Source: JAXMHB01 sp046346965 (lineage in GTDB: Bacteria > Pseudomonadota > Gammaproteobacteria > Xanthomonadales > SZUA-5). From it: DNA of 64,000 bases. Shown in pieces: positions 36,700 through 46,243 of the stretch (position 1 is the stretch's first letter; every line of letters begins with the position of its first letter). A program made the position numbers and the translations under genes. The notes under the pieces are model-generated. The model was not told where the DNA came from and did no database searches. It was given only the letters and a program-made list of their open reading frames with translations. The stretch spans positions 62,001 through 126,000 of the forward strand of contig JAXMHB010000001.1 of assembly GCA_046346965.1 (NCBI GenBank). The letters run 5' to 3'.

Positions 36700-38634
36700 T
36701 CAATCGGCCTGCGCCGTCTGCTCGCGCTTGCCCAGGTGCTGGTCGAGGAAGGCCAGCATCTTGGTGTAGAGGTTCACGTTGTTCTCGGTCTTGTAGTAGC
36801 CGTGCCCCTCGCCGGCCTGGATGATCGGCGTATCCACCGACTTGCCAGCGGCCTTCAGCGCCTCGTACATGCGCGTGGTGTGCACCGGCGGGGCGCGGCG
36901 ATCTTCCTTGCCGGCCGCCAGGAACACGCCAGCCTTGATCTTGCTGGCCTGCTTGTTCGGCGAGGCCAGCGCCAGCGCGGAGTCATCGGTCCCGAGCACG
37001 GTCGCCAGGAAGTCCTGGCCGGAATCGCTCTCGCTGACATCGCCGCGCGTATCCATCACCGTCATGTCGTAGACGCCGACAAAGCCGATCGCGCACTGGT
37101 ACAGATCCGGCTCCTTCACCACGCCCATCAGCGCGGCATAGGCGCCGTAGCTGCCACCGGCAATGCAGATGCGCTTCGGGTCGGCGATGCCTTGCTTGAT
37201 TGCCCACTGGGTGGCGTCAGTGAGATCGTCCTGCATGGTGCCGCCCCACTGCCGATAGCCGGCTTCGGTGAACTCGGTGCCAAAACCGCCGGAGCCGCGG
37301 AAGTTCGGCTGCAGTACCGCATAGCCGCGCGAGGCAAACAACTGCACCTCCGGCTGGTAGCCCCAGCTGTCGTAGGGGCCGAAGGGGCCGCCGTGCGGAT
37401 TGACGATCAGCGGCAGATCCTTGCCCTTGCTGTCCTTGGGCAGCGTCAGCCAGCCATGGATGGTGCGACCATCGCGCGCCTGGTACTGAATCGCCTTCAT
37501 CTCGGCCATCAACTCGGGGTCGATCCACTGGCGTGTGCTGGCCAGGTAGGTGGCCTTGCCGGATTTGCGGCTGTACTCGAAGAACTCACCCGGATTGCGA
37601 TCGCTCGAGACCAGGAATACCCAGGTATCGGAGTCCTCGGTGGCGTTGACCAGACTGACGCGCTGACCCGGGAAGCTCCGTTCCAGGCTGGACAGGATCT
37701 TCGCATCCGGGTGATCGGTGTTGATGTACTGCCGGCGCCAGGTGGTGGCGTCGTACTCCACCGCGAGTAGTTCGCCGCTGTCGACCGCGCGCACCACGCC
37801 GCTGGGATTGGAGACCTCGTCACGCGCCACCAGCGTCATCTTGCCCTGCGGGTCGACGCGATAGAGCGCATCCGGCCCCTGCTTCTCGCTCAGCGTGGCG
37901 TAGAAATGCTCGCCGTCCACGTCCATGAACCAGGGCGTCATGGTGCGGCCGGTGTCGGCCTCGGCGTGGATCTTGCGCCACTCCTTGTCATCGGCATCGC
38001 GGTACCAGACCTCGCTCTGCTGGAAACCACGCGAGCCCGACGCCACCCGGGCCTCGCCCGCGCGGGTCAGCAGGAAAGAAGACGCCGGCACCGGCGAGAA
38101 GGCCTCGCGCTGTGCCTTGGCGGTCTTCACATTGACCTTGTACAGCACCTGCTCGCCGCCCTCATTGCGCGTGCTCGGCACGTAATCGGTCACCATCACG
38201 TACTTGTCGTCGTCGCGCAGCGTGCTCGACAGCACCGAGCCACGGCCACCACCGCCGTAGGCTGCACGTTCCTTGCCGTTGACATCCATGAACAGCACTT
38301 CGCCGCGTCCCTGCGGTGCCACCAGGCGGCCGGCACGCTCCACCATCGTGAACGACACGCGCGTCGGCGACACCCAGGCAAAGCTCGACACCTGGCGCGC
38401 ATCGGTAAAGCGGGCAACGCCGGTGACCTTGCGATCCTTGCGCTGGAAGATCACCAGCGAACGTGTCTCTTCCTCGGGCACGATCGCACCGAAATACTTG
38501 CCGTCCGGCGAGATCTGGATATTCACGAACTCCGATTGCTTCCAGAAATCGGCAATCGGAATCTCGGCCGGAGACTTGGCCTGCGCCGCAGTCGCGGCGC
38601 CGAGCAGCAGCAACAGACCCACAGGGCGCGTCAT
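36700..38634 (-). CDS. Exported S9-family peptidase (prolyl oligopeptidase type)
   Basis: A 644-aa serine peptidase with a signal peptide (LLLLLGAATAAQAK). The first 370 residues form a beta-propeller-like region; the C-terminal alpha/beta-hydrolase has the nucleophile motif IAGGSYGAYAAL near 493, Asp in GKEDRRAP near 579 and His in GEGHGYY near 610, so the triad is intact. It probably trims dipeptides or oligopeptides in the periplasm. Transcribed alone; the start lies next to a composite of dispersed repeats. Confidence 0.9.
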   Translation of the reverse strand: MTRPVGLLLLLGAATAAQAKSPAEIPIADFWKQSEFVNIQISPDGKYFGAIVPEEETRSLVIFQRKDRKVTGVARFTDARQVSSFAWVSPTRVSFTMVERAGRLVAPQGRGEVLFMDVNGKERAAYGGGGRGSVLSSTLRDDDKYVMVTDYVPSTRNEGGEQVLYKVNVKTAKAQREAFSPVPASSFLLTRAGEARVASGSRGFQQSEVWYRDADDKEWRKIHAEADTGRTMTPWFMDVDGEHFYATLSEKQGPDALYRVDPQGKMTLVARDEVSNPSGVVRAVDSGELLAVEYDATTWRRQYINTDHPDAKILSSLERSFPGQRVSLVNATEDSDTWVFLVSSDRNPGEFFEYSRKSGKATYLASTRQWIDPELMAEMKAIQYQARDGRTIHGWLTLPKDSKGKDLPLIVNPHGGPFGPYDSWGYQPEVQLFASRGYAVLQPNFRGSGGFGTEFTEAGYRQWGGTMQDDLTDATQWAIKQGIADPKRICIAGGSYGAYAALMGVVKEPDLYQCAIGFVGVYDMTVMDTRGDVSESDSGQDFLATVLGTDDSALALASPNKQASKIKAGVFLAAGKEDRRAPPVHTTRMYEALKAAGKSVDTPIIQAGEGHGYYKTENNVNLYTKMLAFLDQHLGKREQTAQAD

Positions 38635-38739
38635 GTCGGTGTCCTCAAGGGTGGAAGTGCGCGAAGCATAGCGGTCGATTTGTCTGCAAACGCTCTGCGT
38701 GCTTGGACTTGACGCGGCACGCAGACTGGGGCAAGACGC

Positions 38740-38866
38740 TTAGGGAAGCTCCTGGCAAACGTGCGCACGCTGGAGCAGAAGCGGGTCGGGGGGCAGGGGG
38801 CCGGGGACCAGCACTGCAGGGCTGGCTGGTCTGGCACTGTCGCAGTCTGGTTTGCTGAGCGAGTAA
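38740..38866 (-). repeat. Dispersed intergenic repeat, copy F (inverted)
   Basis: Minus-orientation copy, on its own strand starting GCTCAGCAAACC.GACTGCGACA and ending GTTTGCCAGGAGCTTCCCTA. It forms the left half of a second head-to-head composite, with copy G as the right half. Confidence 0.65.
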
Positions 38867-38923
38867 GCGCGCCAAGGGCGAGGTAAGGACTGTGGACAAG
38901 TATCGCCTTCGGCGCGCTTACTC
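38861..38923. repeat. Central inverted repeat of second composite
   Basis: GAGTAAGCGCGCC (38861-38873) and GGCGCGCTTACTC (38911-38923) are perfect 13-base reverse complements around a 37-base loop that itself has AAGGGCGA and TCGCCTT partly paired. It corresponds in place to the inverted repeat at 10120-10195. Confidence 0.85.
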
Positions 38924-39035
38924 ATTCTGTAAAACGGCGACATCGCAATGCAGCCGCCGCATGGCTGGTCCCCCGCCCCCTGCCCCCCGCCCCGCTTGTG
39001 CCCATGCACCATGTTCGGCAAGCGCTTCCCGTGAC
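38917..39035 (+). repeat. Dispersed intergenic repeat, copy G
   Basis: Plus-orientation copy: TCATTCTGTAAAACGGCGAC, CAGCCGCCGCATGGCTGGTC, a long C-rich run, then CACCATGTTCGGCAAGCGCT. Together with copy F it fills most of the 432-base gap between the S9 peptidase and apbC; no gene is seen there. Confidence 0.65.
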
Positions 39036-39066
39036 TTGACGCGGCGCGCAGAGTTGGGAAGATCGC

Positions 39067-40155
39067 TCAGGTCGGTTGAATCACGATATTGGGGAAACCC
39101 AGCGATTTGTTGCGCGCCTGCCGGCTCAGCCGCGCCGCAGCCTTGCGCGCGATCTCGCAGTAGGTGGCGGCGATGCGCGATTCCGGTTCGGCGATGACCG
39201 TGGGCACACCGGCATCGGCCTCGCGGCGAATGCGGATGTCCAGCGGCAACTGGCCCAGCAAGGGCACCTGGTATTGCTCCGCCATCGACTGGCCGCCGCC
39301 GGTGCCAAAGATCGGTTCCTCGAAGCCGCACTGAGAGCAGATGTGGGTGCTCATGTTTTCCACGATGCCGAGCACGGGGACGGCAACTTTCTCAAACATT
39401 TTCAGCGCCTTGCGTGCATCCAGCAGGGCGATATCCTGCGGCGTGGTGACGATCAGCGCGGCCGATACCGGGACCCGCTGACACAGGGTCAGCTGGATGT
39501 CGCCGGTGCCCGGCGGCAGATCGATGATCAGATAGTCGAGCGCATCCCAGGCAGTTTCGTTCAGCAGTTGCTGCAGCGCCTGCGTCACCATCGGGCCGCG
39601 CCAGATCATCGGCGTGTCTTCCTCGATCATGAAGCCGATCGACATGCACTGGATGCCATGCGCCAGCTTGGGCACCAGGTACTTGCCATCGCGGGTATCC
39701 GGCTTGCCGCTGATGCCGAGCATGCGCGGCTGGCTGGGTCCGTAGATGTCGGCGTCCAGAATGCCGACGGTGGCGCCCTCGGCCTGCAGCGCCAGCGCAA
39801 GATTGACCGAAGTGGTGCTCTTGCCGACGCCGCCTTTGCCGCTGGCGACGGCGATGATGTTCTTGACCTCGGGCAGCGGCGTCAGACCTTGCTGCACCTT
39901 GTGCGCCACCACCTGCCAGCTGACGTCGACCACCGCGCGCTGGATGCGCGGATCGGCGCGCAGCACCGCTTCCACCTGCTGCGCCAGCGTCTCGCACCAG
40001 CGCTCGGCCGGATAGCCGAGCAGAATCTCGACCGCCACATGGGCGCCGTCGACGCCAATGCCGCGCACGGCGCCGGCGCTGACGAGATCGCTGCCATGGT
40101 GCGGATCGACCACCGTCGACAACAGTTTGCGCACCTCATCCTGATTCAAGCTCAT
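39067..40155 (-). CDS. apbC: Iron-sulfur cluster carrier ApbC/Mrp
   Basis: P-loop ATPase of 362 aa that carries and delivers iron-sulfur clusters. An N-terminal DUF59/MIP18-type domain (about 1-80) precedes the deviant Walker A VASGKGGVGKSTT near 105, DADIYGPSQPRMLG, and IIDLPPGTGD. The cluster-binding CxxC is in THICSQCGF. Start MSLNQDEVRKLL at 40155. It stands alone between a repeat region and tag. Confidence 0.95.
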   Translation of the reverse strand: MSLNQDEVRKLLSTVVDPHHGSDLVSAGAVRGIGVDGAHVAVEILLGYPAERWCETLAQQVEAVLRADPRIQRAVVDVSWQVVAHKVQQGLTPLPEVKNIIAVASGKGGVGKSTTSVNLALALQAEGATVGILDADIYGPSQPRMLGISGKPDTRDGKYLVPKLAHGIQCMSIGFMIEEDTPMIWRGPMVTQALQQLLNETAWDALDYLIIDLPPGTGDIQLTLCQRVPVSAALIVTTPQDIALLDARKALKMFEKVAVPVLGIVENMSTHICSQCGFEEPIFGTGGGQSMAEQYQVPLLGQLPLDIRIRREADAGVPTVIAEPESRIAATYCEIARKAAARLSRQARNKSLGFPNIVIQPT

Positions 40156-40226
40156 GACCGGCTCCCGTTTCCGAAGGCGCGCAGCATAGGCGCTCGCCCG
40201 TGCACGGACGAGCACGGCGGCGCAGT

Positions 40227-40793
40227 TCAGCGCGGGCGGCGGTACTGCGGGCAGTCGATCAGGTGGTCGTTGACCAGGCCGACCGCCTGCATGTACGCAT
40301 AGACGATGGTGCTGCCGACAAACTTGAAGCCGGCCTTGGTCAGATCTTTGCTCAGGCGGTCTGACAGCGGCGTGCGTGCCGGCACCTCGCTGCTGTGCGT
40401 GCGCCGGCCGTCGATCGGCTCGCCATTGACATAGGCCCACAGAAAGCGGTCCAGGCTGCCGTGGCGCGCCTGCAGCGCGAGGGCGGCCCGCGCGTTGTGG
40501 CGCACCGACCACACTTTCAGGCGGTTGCGCACGATCCCCGGGTCCTGCAGTCGCTGTTCCAGCTCGGCGTCGCTGAGCTCGGCCAGTGCGGGGAGGTCGT
40601 AGTGCAGAAACACGCGTTCGTAGGCAGCCCGTTTGGCCAGCACGGTGCGCCAACTCAGTCCCGCCTGAGCGCCTTCGAGCGTGAGAAACTCGAACAGCGT
40701 GCGCTCATCGTGCACCGGCACGCCCCACTCGCGGTCGTGATACGCCGCCTCCAACTCGGAGTGGGTAGCCCAAGGACAGCGCTCGATACTCAT
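40227..40793 (-). CDS. tag: DNA-3-methyladenine glycosylase I
   Basis: Base-excision repair enzyme of 188 aa removing 3-methyladenine. Zinc ligands of the family are visible: Cys6 (MSIERCPW), His19 (AAYHDREWG), and the C-terminal HLIDCPQ pair. The QAGLSWRTVLAKR segment forms part of the base pocket. Length normal. Upstream bases 40794-40932 hold no gene. Confidence 0.95.
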   Translation of the reverse strand: MSIERCPWATHSELEAAYHDREWGVPVHDERTLFEFLTLEGAQAGLSWRTVLAKRAAYERVFLHYDLPALAELSDAELEQRLQDPGIVRNRLKVWSVRHNARAALALQARHGSLDRFLWAYVNGEPIDGRRTHSSEVPARTPLSDRLSKDLTKAGFKFVGSTIVYAYMQAVGLVNDHLIDCPQYRRPR

Positions 40794-40932
40794 GGTGACA
40801 GGCTTCCCAACAGCGATGGTCGACCCTACCAGATGCAGCGCCGACCGCAGCGCCGCGCAGCTTGCCCACTGACAGCGGGGTGGCCGCCGTTGCGACGGTC
40901 AGCCCGCGGTCGGGGAATACGCACCCAGCAGT

Positions 40933-42714
40933 CTATTCGAAGCCGTTCTTGAACAGCTGCGGACTGGCGGTGGCGGCATCGGTGTAAGCGTCGAAGCCCC
41001 CCGGATTGTTGGCGGTCGAGTTCGAGGTATCGCCCCAAACGGGCCGCAACTGGCCGTTGACGAAGGCCACGCCCATGTAATCGCCGAACTCCACGCCAGC
41101 CCCGTTCGAGAGCGAGGCGCCGTCGCTGACCTGATTGTTCGGCGTGAATACCGGCGTCGCCAGCGGCGCGGAGGTGGCGCAATAGAGTTGCATCGTCGTG
41201 TTGTTGGCCGAGGCGCGCGCGTCGTGCCAACAGACGCCGATGTTGCCGGTGGTCGGGTCGACCGCGATCTTGGGCAGGAACTGACTGCGCGTGGTGGCGT
41301 CATCATTGACCTTGATGGGTGTACTCCAGCTGCTGCCGTTGTTGTCGGAGTAGCGCACCAACACGTCCAAGTCATTGCTTTCGTTGGTGGTCTCCTCCGT
41401 GTACACCAGATAGAGACGACCAAAGCGCGGACTGGTCGACAGGCTGTCGTAGGCCAACCCGGCTTCGGCGTCGACCGATCGGGCATTCTGTGCCGGGATG
41501 AAATCGAAACCGCCCACATTGGTCGTGGTGGCGGTGGTCGCGGTGCTCCAGAGCCCCGCACCCAGGCCGTCGGCGTCGGTGGCAAAGCGCAGGTTGGCCG
41601 GCCCTTCGCCGCCCGACGGCTGTTCGCAAATTTGCACCATCACACCGGTCGGCGAGATCGCTATATCGCCAAAATTGCAGTCGCTGGATCCCGCCAGCGT
41701 CTGTTTGGCGCCGAAGGCACCGACGGTGCCCAGCGCGGTAGCCTGGGCGCCGCGGGCGGCGATGCTCCCGGAATCGTTCCACACGATCCAGATATTGGCG
41801 TTGGCGCCGACATTCGCGGCCACGATGGTCGGCTGATCCACCGAACCCGTGAAGTTGCCGATCTCGGTGTAGGTCAGGCCGGCATCGGTGGATAGCAGCG
41901 TGACAATCGAGTTGGTCGCCGCGTTGATGTAGGTCACATAGAGATTGCCGAAGCGATCCCAGGCCAGCGTCGGGTCGCAGCAGGCACTCTGGCCTTGTCC
42001 CGCATCGCCGTCGGCGATGGTCTTGTCGCTGGCGTCCGGATAGGTCCACGTTTGTCCGCCGTTGACCGTACGGGTGGCGAACAGGCCGGCACTAGCGGTG
42101 TTGCAAGACAAAAACATGCGCTGCGGATTGCTCGGATCGATCGCCGCGGCGCATTCGTTGTCGTCGCCGGTCTTGACGCTGGTATTGATGTCCACGGTGC
42201 CAGCAACCAGCAGCGCATCGGGCAGTCGCGGACGCTCGGGCTCGGCGTCGTCGGCGGCGGCGCTGACTTCCGGCAACTGCCACAAGCCGCGGTGGGCGAG
42301 GCGGGCTTCGGTTTCTGCCAGCACCAGCGCGTCCGCTTCGCCGTCGCGGGTGGGTTTGTAGTGCACATTGGGCTGGCGCAATGCCAGACCGGCCTTGAGC
42401 AACTCCAGGCCCAGATCCTTGCCGTCTGCCAGGACGATGGACTCCATCTCGCCAGCGGCATTGCGGGTCATGATGCGGGCGCGTACGGTCCGATCCTTGA
42501 CGAAGGCGGCAGTGAGCTGGCGTGCGGCCTGGTTGGCGGCGCTATCGTCCGTCAGATCAACGCCATACACCCGAATGGCATAGCTGCCTGCCGGGTGCTT
42601 CAGCGTCAGCAGATCGGCCGCTTCCACGCTGGGCACAGTGCCATACAGGCTGCGGGCCTCGGCGGTCGGCGCGACCGCGGCGAGTGCAAGGATCAAACTA
42701 CACACGAGGCGCAT
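40933..42714 (-). CDS. Exported nuclease-like / beta-propeller protein
   Basis: A 593-aa secreted protein. Signal peptide MRLVCSLILALAAVAPTAEA. Residues about 20-150 resemble a staphylococcal-nuclease fold (YAIRVYGVDLTDDSAANQAA, VLADGKDLGLELLKAGLALR, EARLAHRGLW), although the metal-binding acidic residues are not all clear. The rest is a BNR/sialidase-type beta-propeller with repeated S-x-D-x-G-x-x-W-like blades (VNGGQTWTYPD, STDAGLTYTEI, SDNNGSSWSTPI). It ends LFKNGFE, a short C-terminal tag I recall from secreted proteins of Xanthomonadales relatives. The start at 42714 is chosen for the signal peptide. Function unknown; perhaps a type II secretion client. Confidence 0.75.
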   Translation of the reverse strand: MRLVCSLILALAAVAPTAEARSLYGTVPSVEAADLLTLKHPAGSYAIRVYGVDLTDDSAANQAARQLTAAFVKDRTVRARIMTRNAAGEMESIVLADGKDLGLELLKAGLALRQPNVHYKPTRDGEADALVLAETEARLAHRGLWQLPEVSAAADDAEPERPRLPDALLVAGTVDINTSVKTGDDNECAAAIDPSNPQRMFLSCNTASAGLFATRTVNGGQTWTYPDASDKTIADGDAGQGQSACCDPTLAWDRFGNLYVTYINAATNSIVTLLSTDAGLTYTEIGNFTGSVDQPTIVAANVGANANIWIVWNDSGSIAARGAQATALGTVGAFGAKQTLAGSSDCNFGDIAISPTGVMVQICEQPSGGEGPANLRFATDADGLGAGLWSTATTATTTNVGGFDFIPAQNARSVDAEAGLAYDSLSTSPRFGRLYLVYTEETTNESNDLDVLVRYSDNNGSSWSTPIKVNDDATTRSQFLPKIAVDPTTGNIGVCWHDARASANNTTMQLYCATSAPLATPVFTPNNQVSDGASLSNGAGVEFGDYMGVAFVNGQLRPVWGDTSNSTANNPGGFDAYTDAATASPQLFKNGFE

Positions 42715-42755
42715 CAGTCGCTCCGCAGGGATCGGCAGACGCCAGTGTACCCGGC

Positions 42756-43976
42756 TCAGCGTTGGGCCGCCTGTGCCCTGGGATCGAGTGGGATGGCCTT
42801 GCGCGCCAGCAGATACAGCACCAGTCCGCTCAAGGTCAGCGAACTGGCGGCCAGCGCCAGCGAGCGCGCATCGCTTTGCACCAGTGGCGCCAGCAGGCCG
42901 GACACAGCGGCGTTGACCACCAGACTGAGGAACATCTGCAGCGAACTGGCCGCACCGCGGCGATCCGGGAACACATCCATCATCGCCAGCGACAGCAGCG
43001 GAAAGGCGATCGCGACGGCGACCGCGATCATTGCCACCGGCAGTACCGCCATCGGCCAGTGCACCGGTTGCGTCCATTGCGTGTAGCCGATGTTGATCAC
43101 CGCTGCCAGCAGCATCACGCCATAGGCGATCGGGATGGCGGTGCGGCTTTGCACTTTGCCGGCCATGCGGCCGCTCAAGTAAGCGCCGAGCACCATGCCG
43201 CTGATGGTCGGCACAAAAAAGGCCGCGAACTGGCGTTCGTTCATGCCGAGGATATCGAGCACGAAGGCCGGCGCCGAACTGATGTAGAGGAAGATCGCCG
43301 AGAAATTGAAGCCGCCGGCAAAGCCGAGCAGCACAAAGCGATGATTGCGCAGCATGTGCGCGTAGCCGCGCGCCAGCGACCACGGATGCAGCGGCGTGCG
43401 TTTTTCCGCCGGCAGCGACTCCGGCAACAGGCGCCAGCAGGCGGCCAGCAGTGCGGCCGAGAACAGCGCCAGGAACCAGAAGGATGCGCGCCAGCCAAAC
43501 ACCAGCAGGTAGCCGCCGACGATCGGCGCAATCGCCGGCGCCACGCCGAACAGCATGCTGACGCCGCTCATCACCCGCTGCGCGCGGGCGCCCTCGAAGC
43601 AGTCGCGCACGATGGCGCGACCGACTATCACGCCGGCGCCGGCCGACAGGCCCTGCACGGCGCGGAACCACAGCAAATGCTGCATGGTGTCGGTCAGCGC
43701 ACAGCCGATCGAGGCCAGCGTGAACACCAGTAGCGCCGCCAGGATCACCGGTCGCCGCCCGAGTGCGTCCGACAGCCCGCCGTGCAGCAGCGACATCAAG
43801 GCATAGGCCATCAGGTAAACCGACAGCGTCTGCTGCATCTCGAAAGGCGAGGCCTGCAGCGCCTGGGCAATGGCCGGGAAGGCTGGAAAGAAGGTGTCGA
43901 TCGCAAACGGACCGATCATCGCCAGCAAAGCCAGCATGGCGATCAGCCGTCGGGCGCTGGCGGCGTGGGTATGCAC
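42756..43976 (-). CDS. Bcr/CflA-family drug efflux MFS transporter
   Basis: About 406 aa with twelve predicted membrane helices. MFS signatures are GLSDALGRRPVIL in the first cytoplasmic loop and the Bcr/CflA stretch FAIDTFFPAFPAIA in helix 1. GTG 43976 gives a short N-terminus (VHTHAASARR) as usual; a longer form would start with TTG at 44042 without a ribosome site. Proton-driven export of drugs such as bicyclomycin or chloramphenicol is typical of the family. Convergent with nothing; the secreted propeller gene follows 41 bases downstream. Confidence 0.88.
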   Translation of the reverse strand: MHTHAASARRLIAMLALLAMIGPFAIDTFFPAFPAIAQALQASPFEMQQTLSVYLMAYALMSLLHGGLSDALGRRPVILAALLVFTLASIGCALTDTMQHLLWFRAVQGLSAGAGVIVGRAIVRDCFEGARAQRVMSGVSMLFGVAPAIAPIVGGYLLVFGWRASFWFLALFSAALLAACWRLLPESLPAEKRTPLHPWSLARGYAHMLRNHRFVLLGFAGGFNFSAIFLYISSAPAFVLDILGMNERQFAAFFVPTISGMVLGAYLSGRMAGKVQSRTAIPIAYGVMLLAAVINIGYTQWTQPVHWPMAVLPVAMIAVAVAIAFPLLSLAMMDVFPDRRGAASSLQMFLSLVVNAAVSGLLAPLVQSDARSLALAASSLTLSGLVLYLLARKAIPLDPRAQAAQR

Positions 43977-44128
43977 GAGGGCGCAGCCGGTGTCAGGAAG
44001 CGCGCAAGAATGAACGCAAACGCCGCCCAGGAAAACCGCCAAAGGTCTCGGATTCTGCGCTTACGCGCGCGAGTTTCGGCCGAGCAGCGCGCGGGCCGGC
44101 CGCGCGCTGCCTTGCGAGCGCGCGGTGC

Positions 44129-45328
44129 TCAGCGTTCCTGCAGTTGGTAGCCGCGCAGACGGCGCGCGAACTCGGCCAGCGCATCCACGCCCGAGCGCTC
44201 GGCATCCTCGCACCAGTGGCAGATGGCCTCGCGCAGCGCCTCGCCGTTGCGGCCGGCGCGGTCCAGCGTCTCCGCCAGCCGGCGCCGGTAGTCCATCACC
44301 GTCGCCAGCAGCGGGCGTTCGCGCACCCAGGCGCTCATGCGCTCGCGCGACTCGGCGTCCAGCCAGCGGCCATCATTGGCCAGCGCGCGCCGCAGGCGGC
44401 CGCGCAAACGATCCACCCGATCCCCGGCGCTGCGAATCTCCGCGCGCAGCACCGGCTTGATGACGCCATGGAAGTACTCGCGCAGCACCGAGAAACGATG
44501 CGTCAGCAGCGCCTTGACCGTGTCCATATCCGGCATGGTCACGTTCGGGCGCACCGCCAGACTTGGCGCGACGCGCGTGACCCGGGCCAGTCGCAACGCC
44601 GACAGCAGGCGGATCACCACCCAGCCGATGTCGAACTCGTACTGGCGCAGCGCAAAGCGGGCGGAGCTGGGATAAGCATGGTGATTGTTGTGCAACTCCT
44701 CGCCGCCAATGAAAAAAGCCCAGGGCGTCAGATTGGTCGAGGTGTCGCTGGTCTCGAAATTGCGATAGCCCCACCAATGGCCCAGACCGTTGACGACGCC
44801 AGCCGCCAGGATCGGAATCCACAGCATCTGGATCGCCCAGATCGCCAGTCCCACCATGCCGAACAGCGCCAGATTGATCAGCAGCATCAGGATCGGACCG
44901 GCCACCGGCAGACGCGCGTACACATGGCGCTCGATCCAGTCATCCGGCGTCCCGCTGCCGTACTGCTCGACCAGCGCGCGATCCTTGCGCGCCCGCTGGT
45001 ACAGCACGACGCCGTGGAACAGCACGGTGCGGATGCCATAGACCTGCGGACTGTGCGGGTCCTCGGGCGTCTCGCACTTGGCGTGGTGCTTGCGGTGGAT
45101 GGCCACCCACTCGCGGGTGACCATGGCGGTGGTCAGCCAGGCCCAGAAGCGGAACACATGCGCCACCAGCGGATGGAAATCGACGCCTCGATGCGCCTGA
45201 CTGCGATGCAGATACAGCGTGACCGCCAGGATGGTCAGCTGGGTGGCGCACAGGAAATACACCAGCACCAGCGGCCAGGGTGAGCCGGTCAGACCATGGG
45301 CGATCAGCAGCAAAGGATCGGCGGGCAT
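44129..45328 (-). CDS. Acyl-CoA / fatty acid desaturase
   Basis: Membrane di-iron desaturase of 399 aa. The three histidine boxes are HRSQAHR, HRKHH and HNNHH, in the DesC/OLE1-like acyl-CoA delta-9 order, with several membrane helices between. The last 130 residues (from about LTHRFSVLREYFH) are an extra helical C-terminal region common to proteobacterial members. It introduces a double bond into saturated acyl chains. A perfect 15-base palindrome lies 45 bases upstream of the start. Confidence 0.93.
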   Translation of the reverse strand: MPADPLLLIAHGLTGSPWPLVLVYFLCATQLTILAVTLYLHRSQAHRGVDFHPLVAHVFRFWAWLTTAMVTREWVAIHRKHHAKCETPEDPHSPQVYGIRTVLFHGVVLYQRARKDRALVEQYGSGTPDDWIERHVYARLPVAGPILMLLINLALFGMVGLAIWAIQMLWIPILAAGVVNGLGHWWGYRNFETSDTSTNLTPWAFFIGGEELHNNHHAYPSSARFALRQYEFDIGWVVIRLLSALRLARVTRVAPSLAVRPNVTMPDMDTVKALLTHRFSVLREYFHGVIKPVLRAEIRSAGDRVDRLRGRLRRALANDGRWLDAESRERMSAWVRERPLLATVMDYRRRLAETLDRAGRNGEALREAICHWCEDAERSGVDALAEFARRLRGYQLQER

Positions 45329-45372
45329 CGTGCAAGCTCGTCAGGGAGAGAGTCCGATCATGGCACAAGAAG

Positions 45373-45387
45373 TGGCACTGAGTGCCA
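45373..45387. promoter_or_regulatory. Palindrome upstream of the desaturase gene
   Basis: TGGCACT-G-AGTGCCA is a perfect inverted repeat, 45 bases before the desaturase start, with an extra ATGGCAC half-site at 45360-45366. It is a likely operator, possibly for a fatty-acid-responsive TetR-type repressor, although it differs from the published FabR and DesT consensus as I remember it. It could also serve the divergent deoC operon. Confidence 0.5.
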
Positions 45388-45469
45388 TTTTGGATGCTGG
45401 GTCCGCAACGCTTGACCGCGGTCAAGCCGGGCCCGTGCTGGCGGCGGCTATGGTCGCGCGCACTGTGCT

Positions 45470-46243
45470 GTGCCGAGACTGCCTGTGGAGCCCACGATTG
45501 TTGCCCGCCGCGCGCTGGCGGCCATGGATCTGACCTCGCTGAACGAGAGCGACTGCGTCGAGGACATCCGCCGCTTGTGTGCCAGCGCGCACACGCCGGT
45601 GGGTCCGGTGGCTGCCGTCTGCGTATACCCGGAGATGGTGGCGGTGGCGCGCGCGGCGCTGGCGGAGTCGCCGGTACGAGTCGCTACCGTGGTCAATTTC
45701 GCCGATGGCGGCTGCGACCCCGCGCGCGTGGCGCGGGAGTGCCGGCGCGCGCTGGCCGCTGGCGCCCACGAGATCGATGTCGTCATGCCCTATGCCGCCT
45801 GGCTGGCGGGTGACGAGGCCGCCGCTCGCGCGGTGCTCACGGCGGCGCGCGAAGCCTGCGCCGATCAGCTGCTGAAGGTGATCCTGGAGACCGGCGTGCT
45901 GCAGCGCGAGCCGGTCATCCGCGCAGCGGCGCGTCTGGCAATCGACTGTGGCGCCGACTTCATCAAGACCTCGACCGGCAAGGTGCCGATCAACGCAACC
46001 CTGGACGCCGCGCGCTGGATGCTGGACGAGATCGCCGACAGCGGGCGCGTCTGCGGATTCAAGGCGGCGGGCGGGATCCGCAGCGTCGCCGACGCCGCCG
46101 GCTATTTCGCATTGGCGGACGCGCGCCTCGGCGCGGACTGGGCCAGTCCAGCGCGTTTCCGCCTGGGCGCCAGCAGCCTGCTGGCCGATGTGCTGCGCGT
46201 GCTGGGCAGCGCGGTCCCGGGCGCTGCCGGAGGTGGTTATTGA
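45470..46243 (+). CDS. deoC: Deoxyribose-phosphate aldolase
   Basis: Splits 2-deoxyribose 5-phosphate into glyceraldehyde 3-phosphate and acetaldehyde; 257 aa. The Schiff-base lysine is in DFIKTSTGK and the second active lysine in VCGFKAAGGI; KVILETG is also conserved. GTG 45470 gives MPRLPVEPTIVARR; a nearby GTG at 45485 is possible. First gene of deoC-deoA-deoB-deoD, with deoA overlapping its end by 11 bases. The acetaldehyde it makes is a substrate for an aldehyde dehydrogenase like that at 3848-5365. Confidence 0.95.
   Translation: MPRLPVEPTIVARRALAAMDLTSLNESDCVEDIRRLCASAHTPVGPVAAVCVYPEMVAVARAALAESPVRVATVVNFADGGCDPARVARECRRALAAGAHEIDVVMPYAAWLAGDEAAARAVLTAAREACADQLLKVILETGVLQREPVIRAAARLAIDCGADFIKTSTGKVPINATLDAARWMLDEIADSGRVCGFKAAGGIRSVADAAGYFALADARLGADWASPARFRLGASSLLADVLRVLGSAVPGAAGGGY

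Noticed and set aside
43977..44042. TTG start for the MFS transporter
   Set aside because: No ribosome site and 22 extra residues before helix 1; GTG 43976 gives the usual N-terminus.
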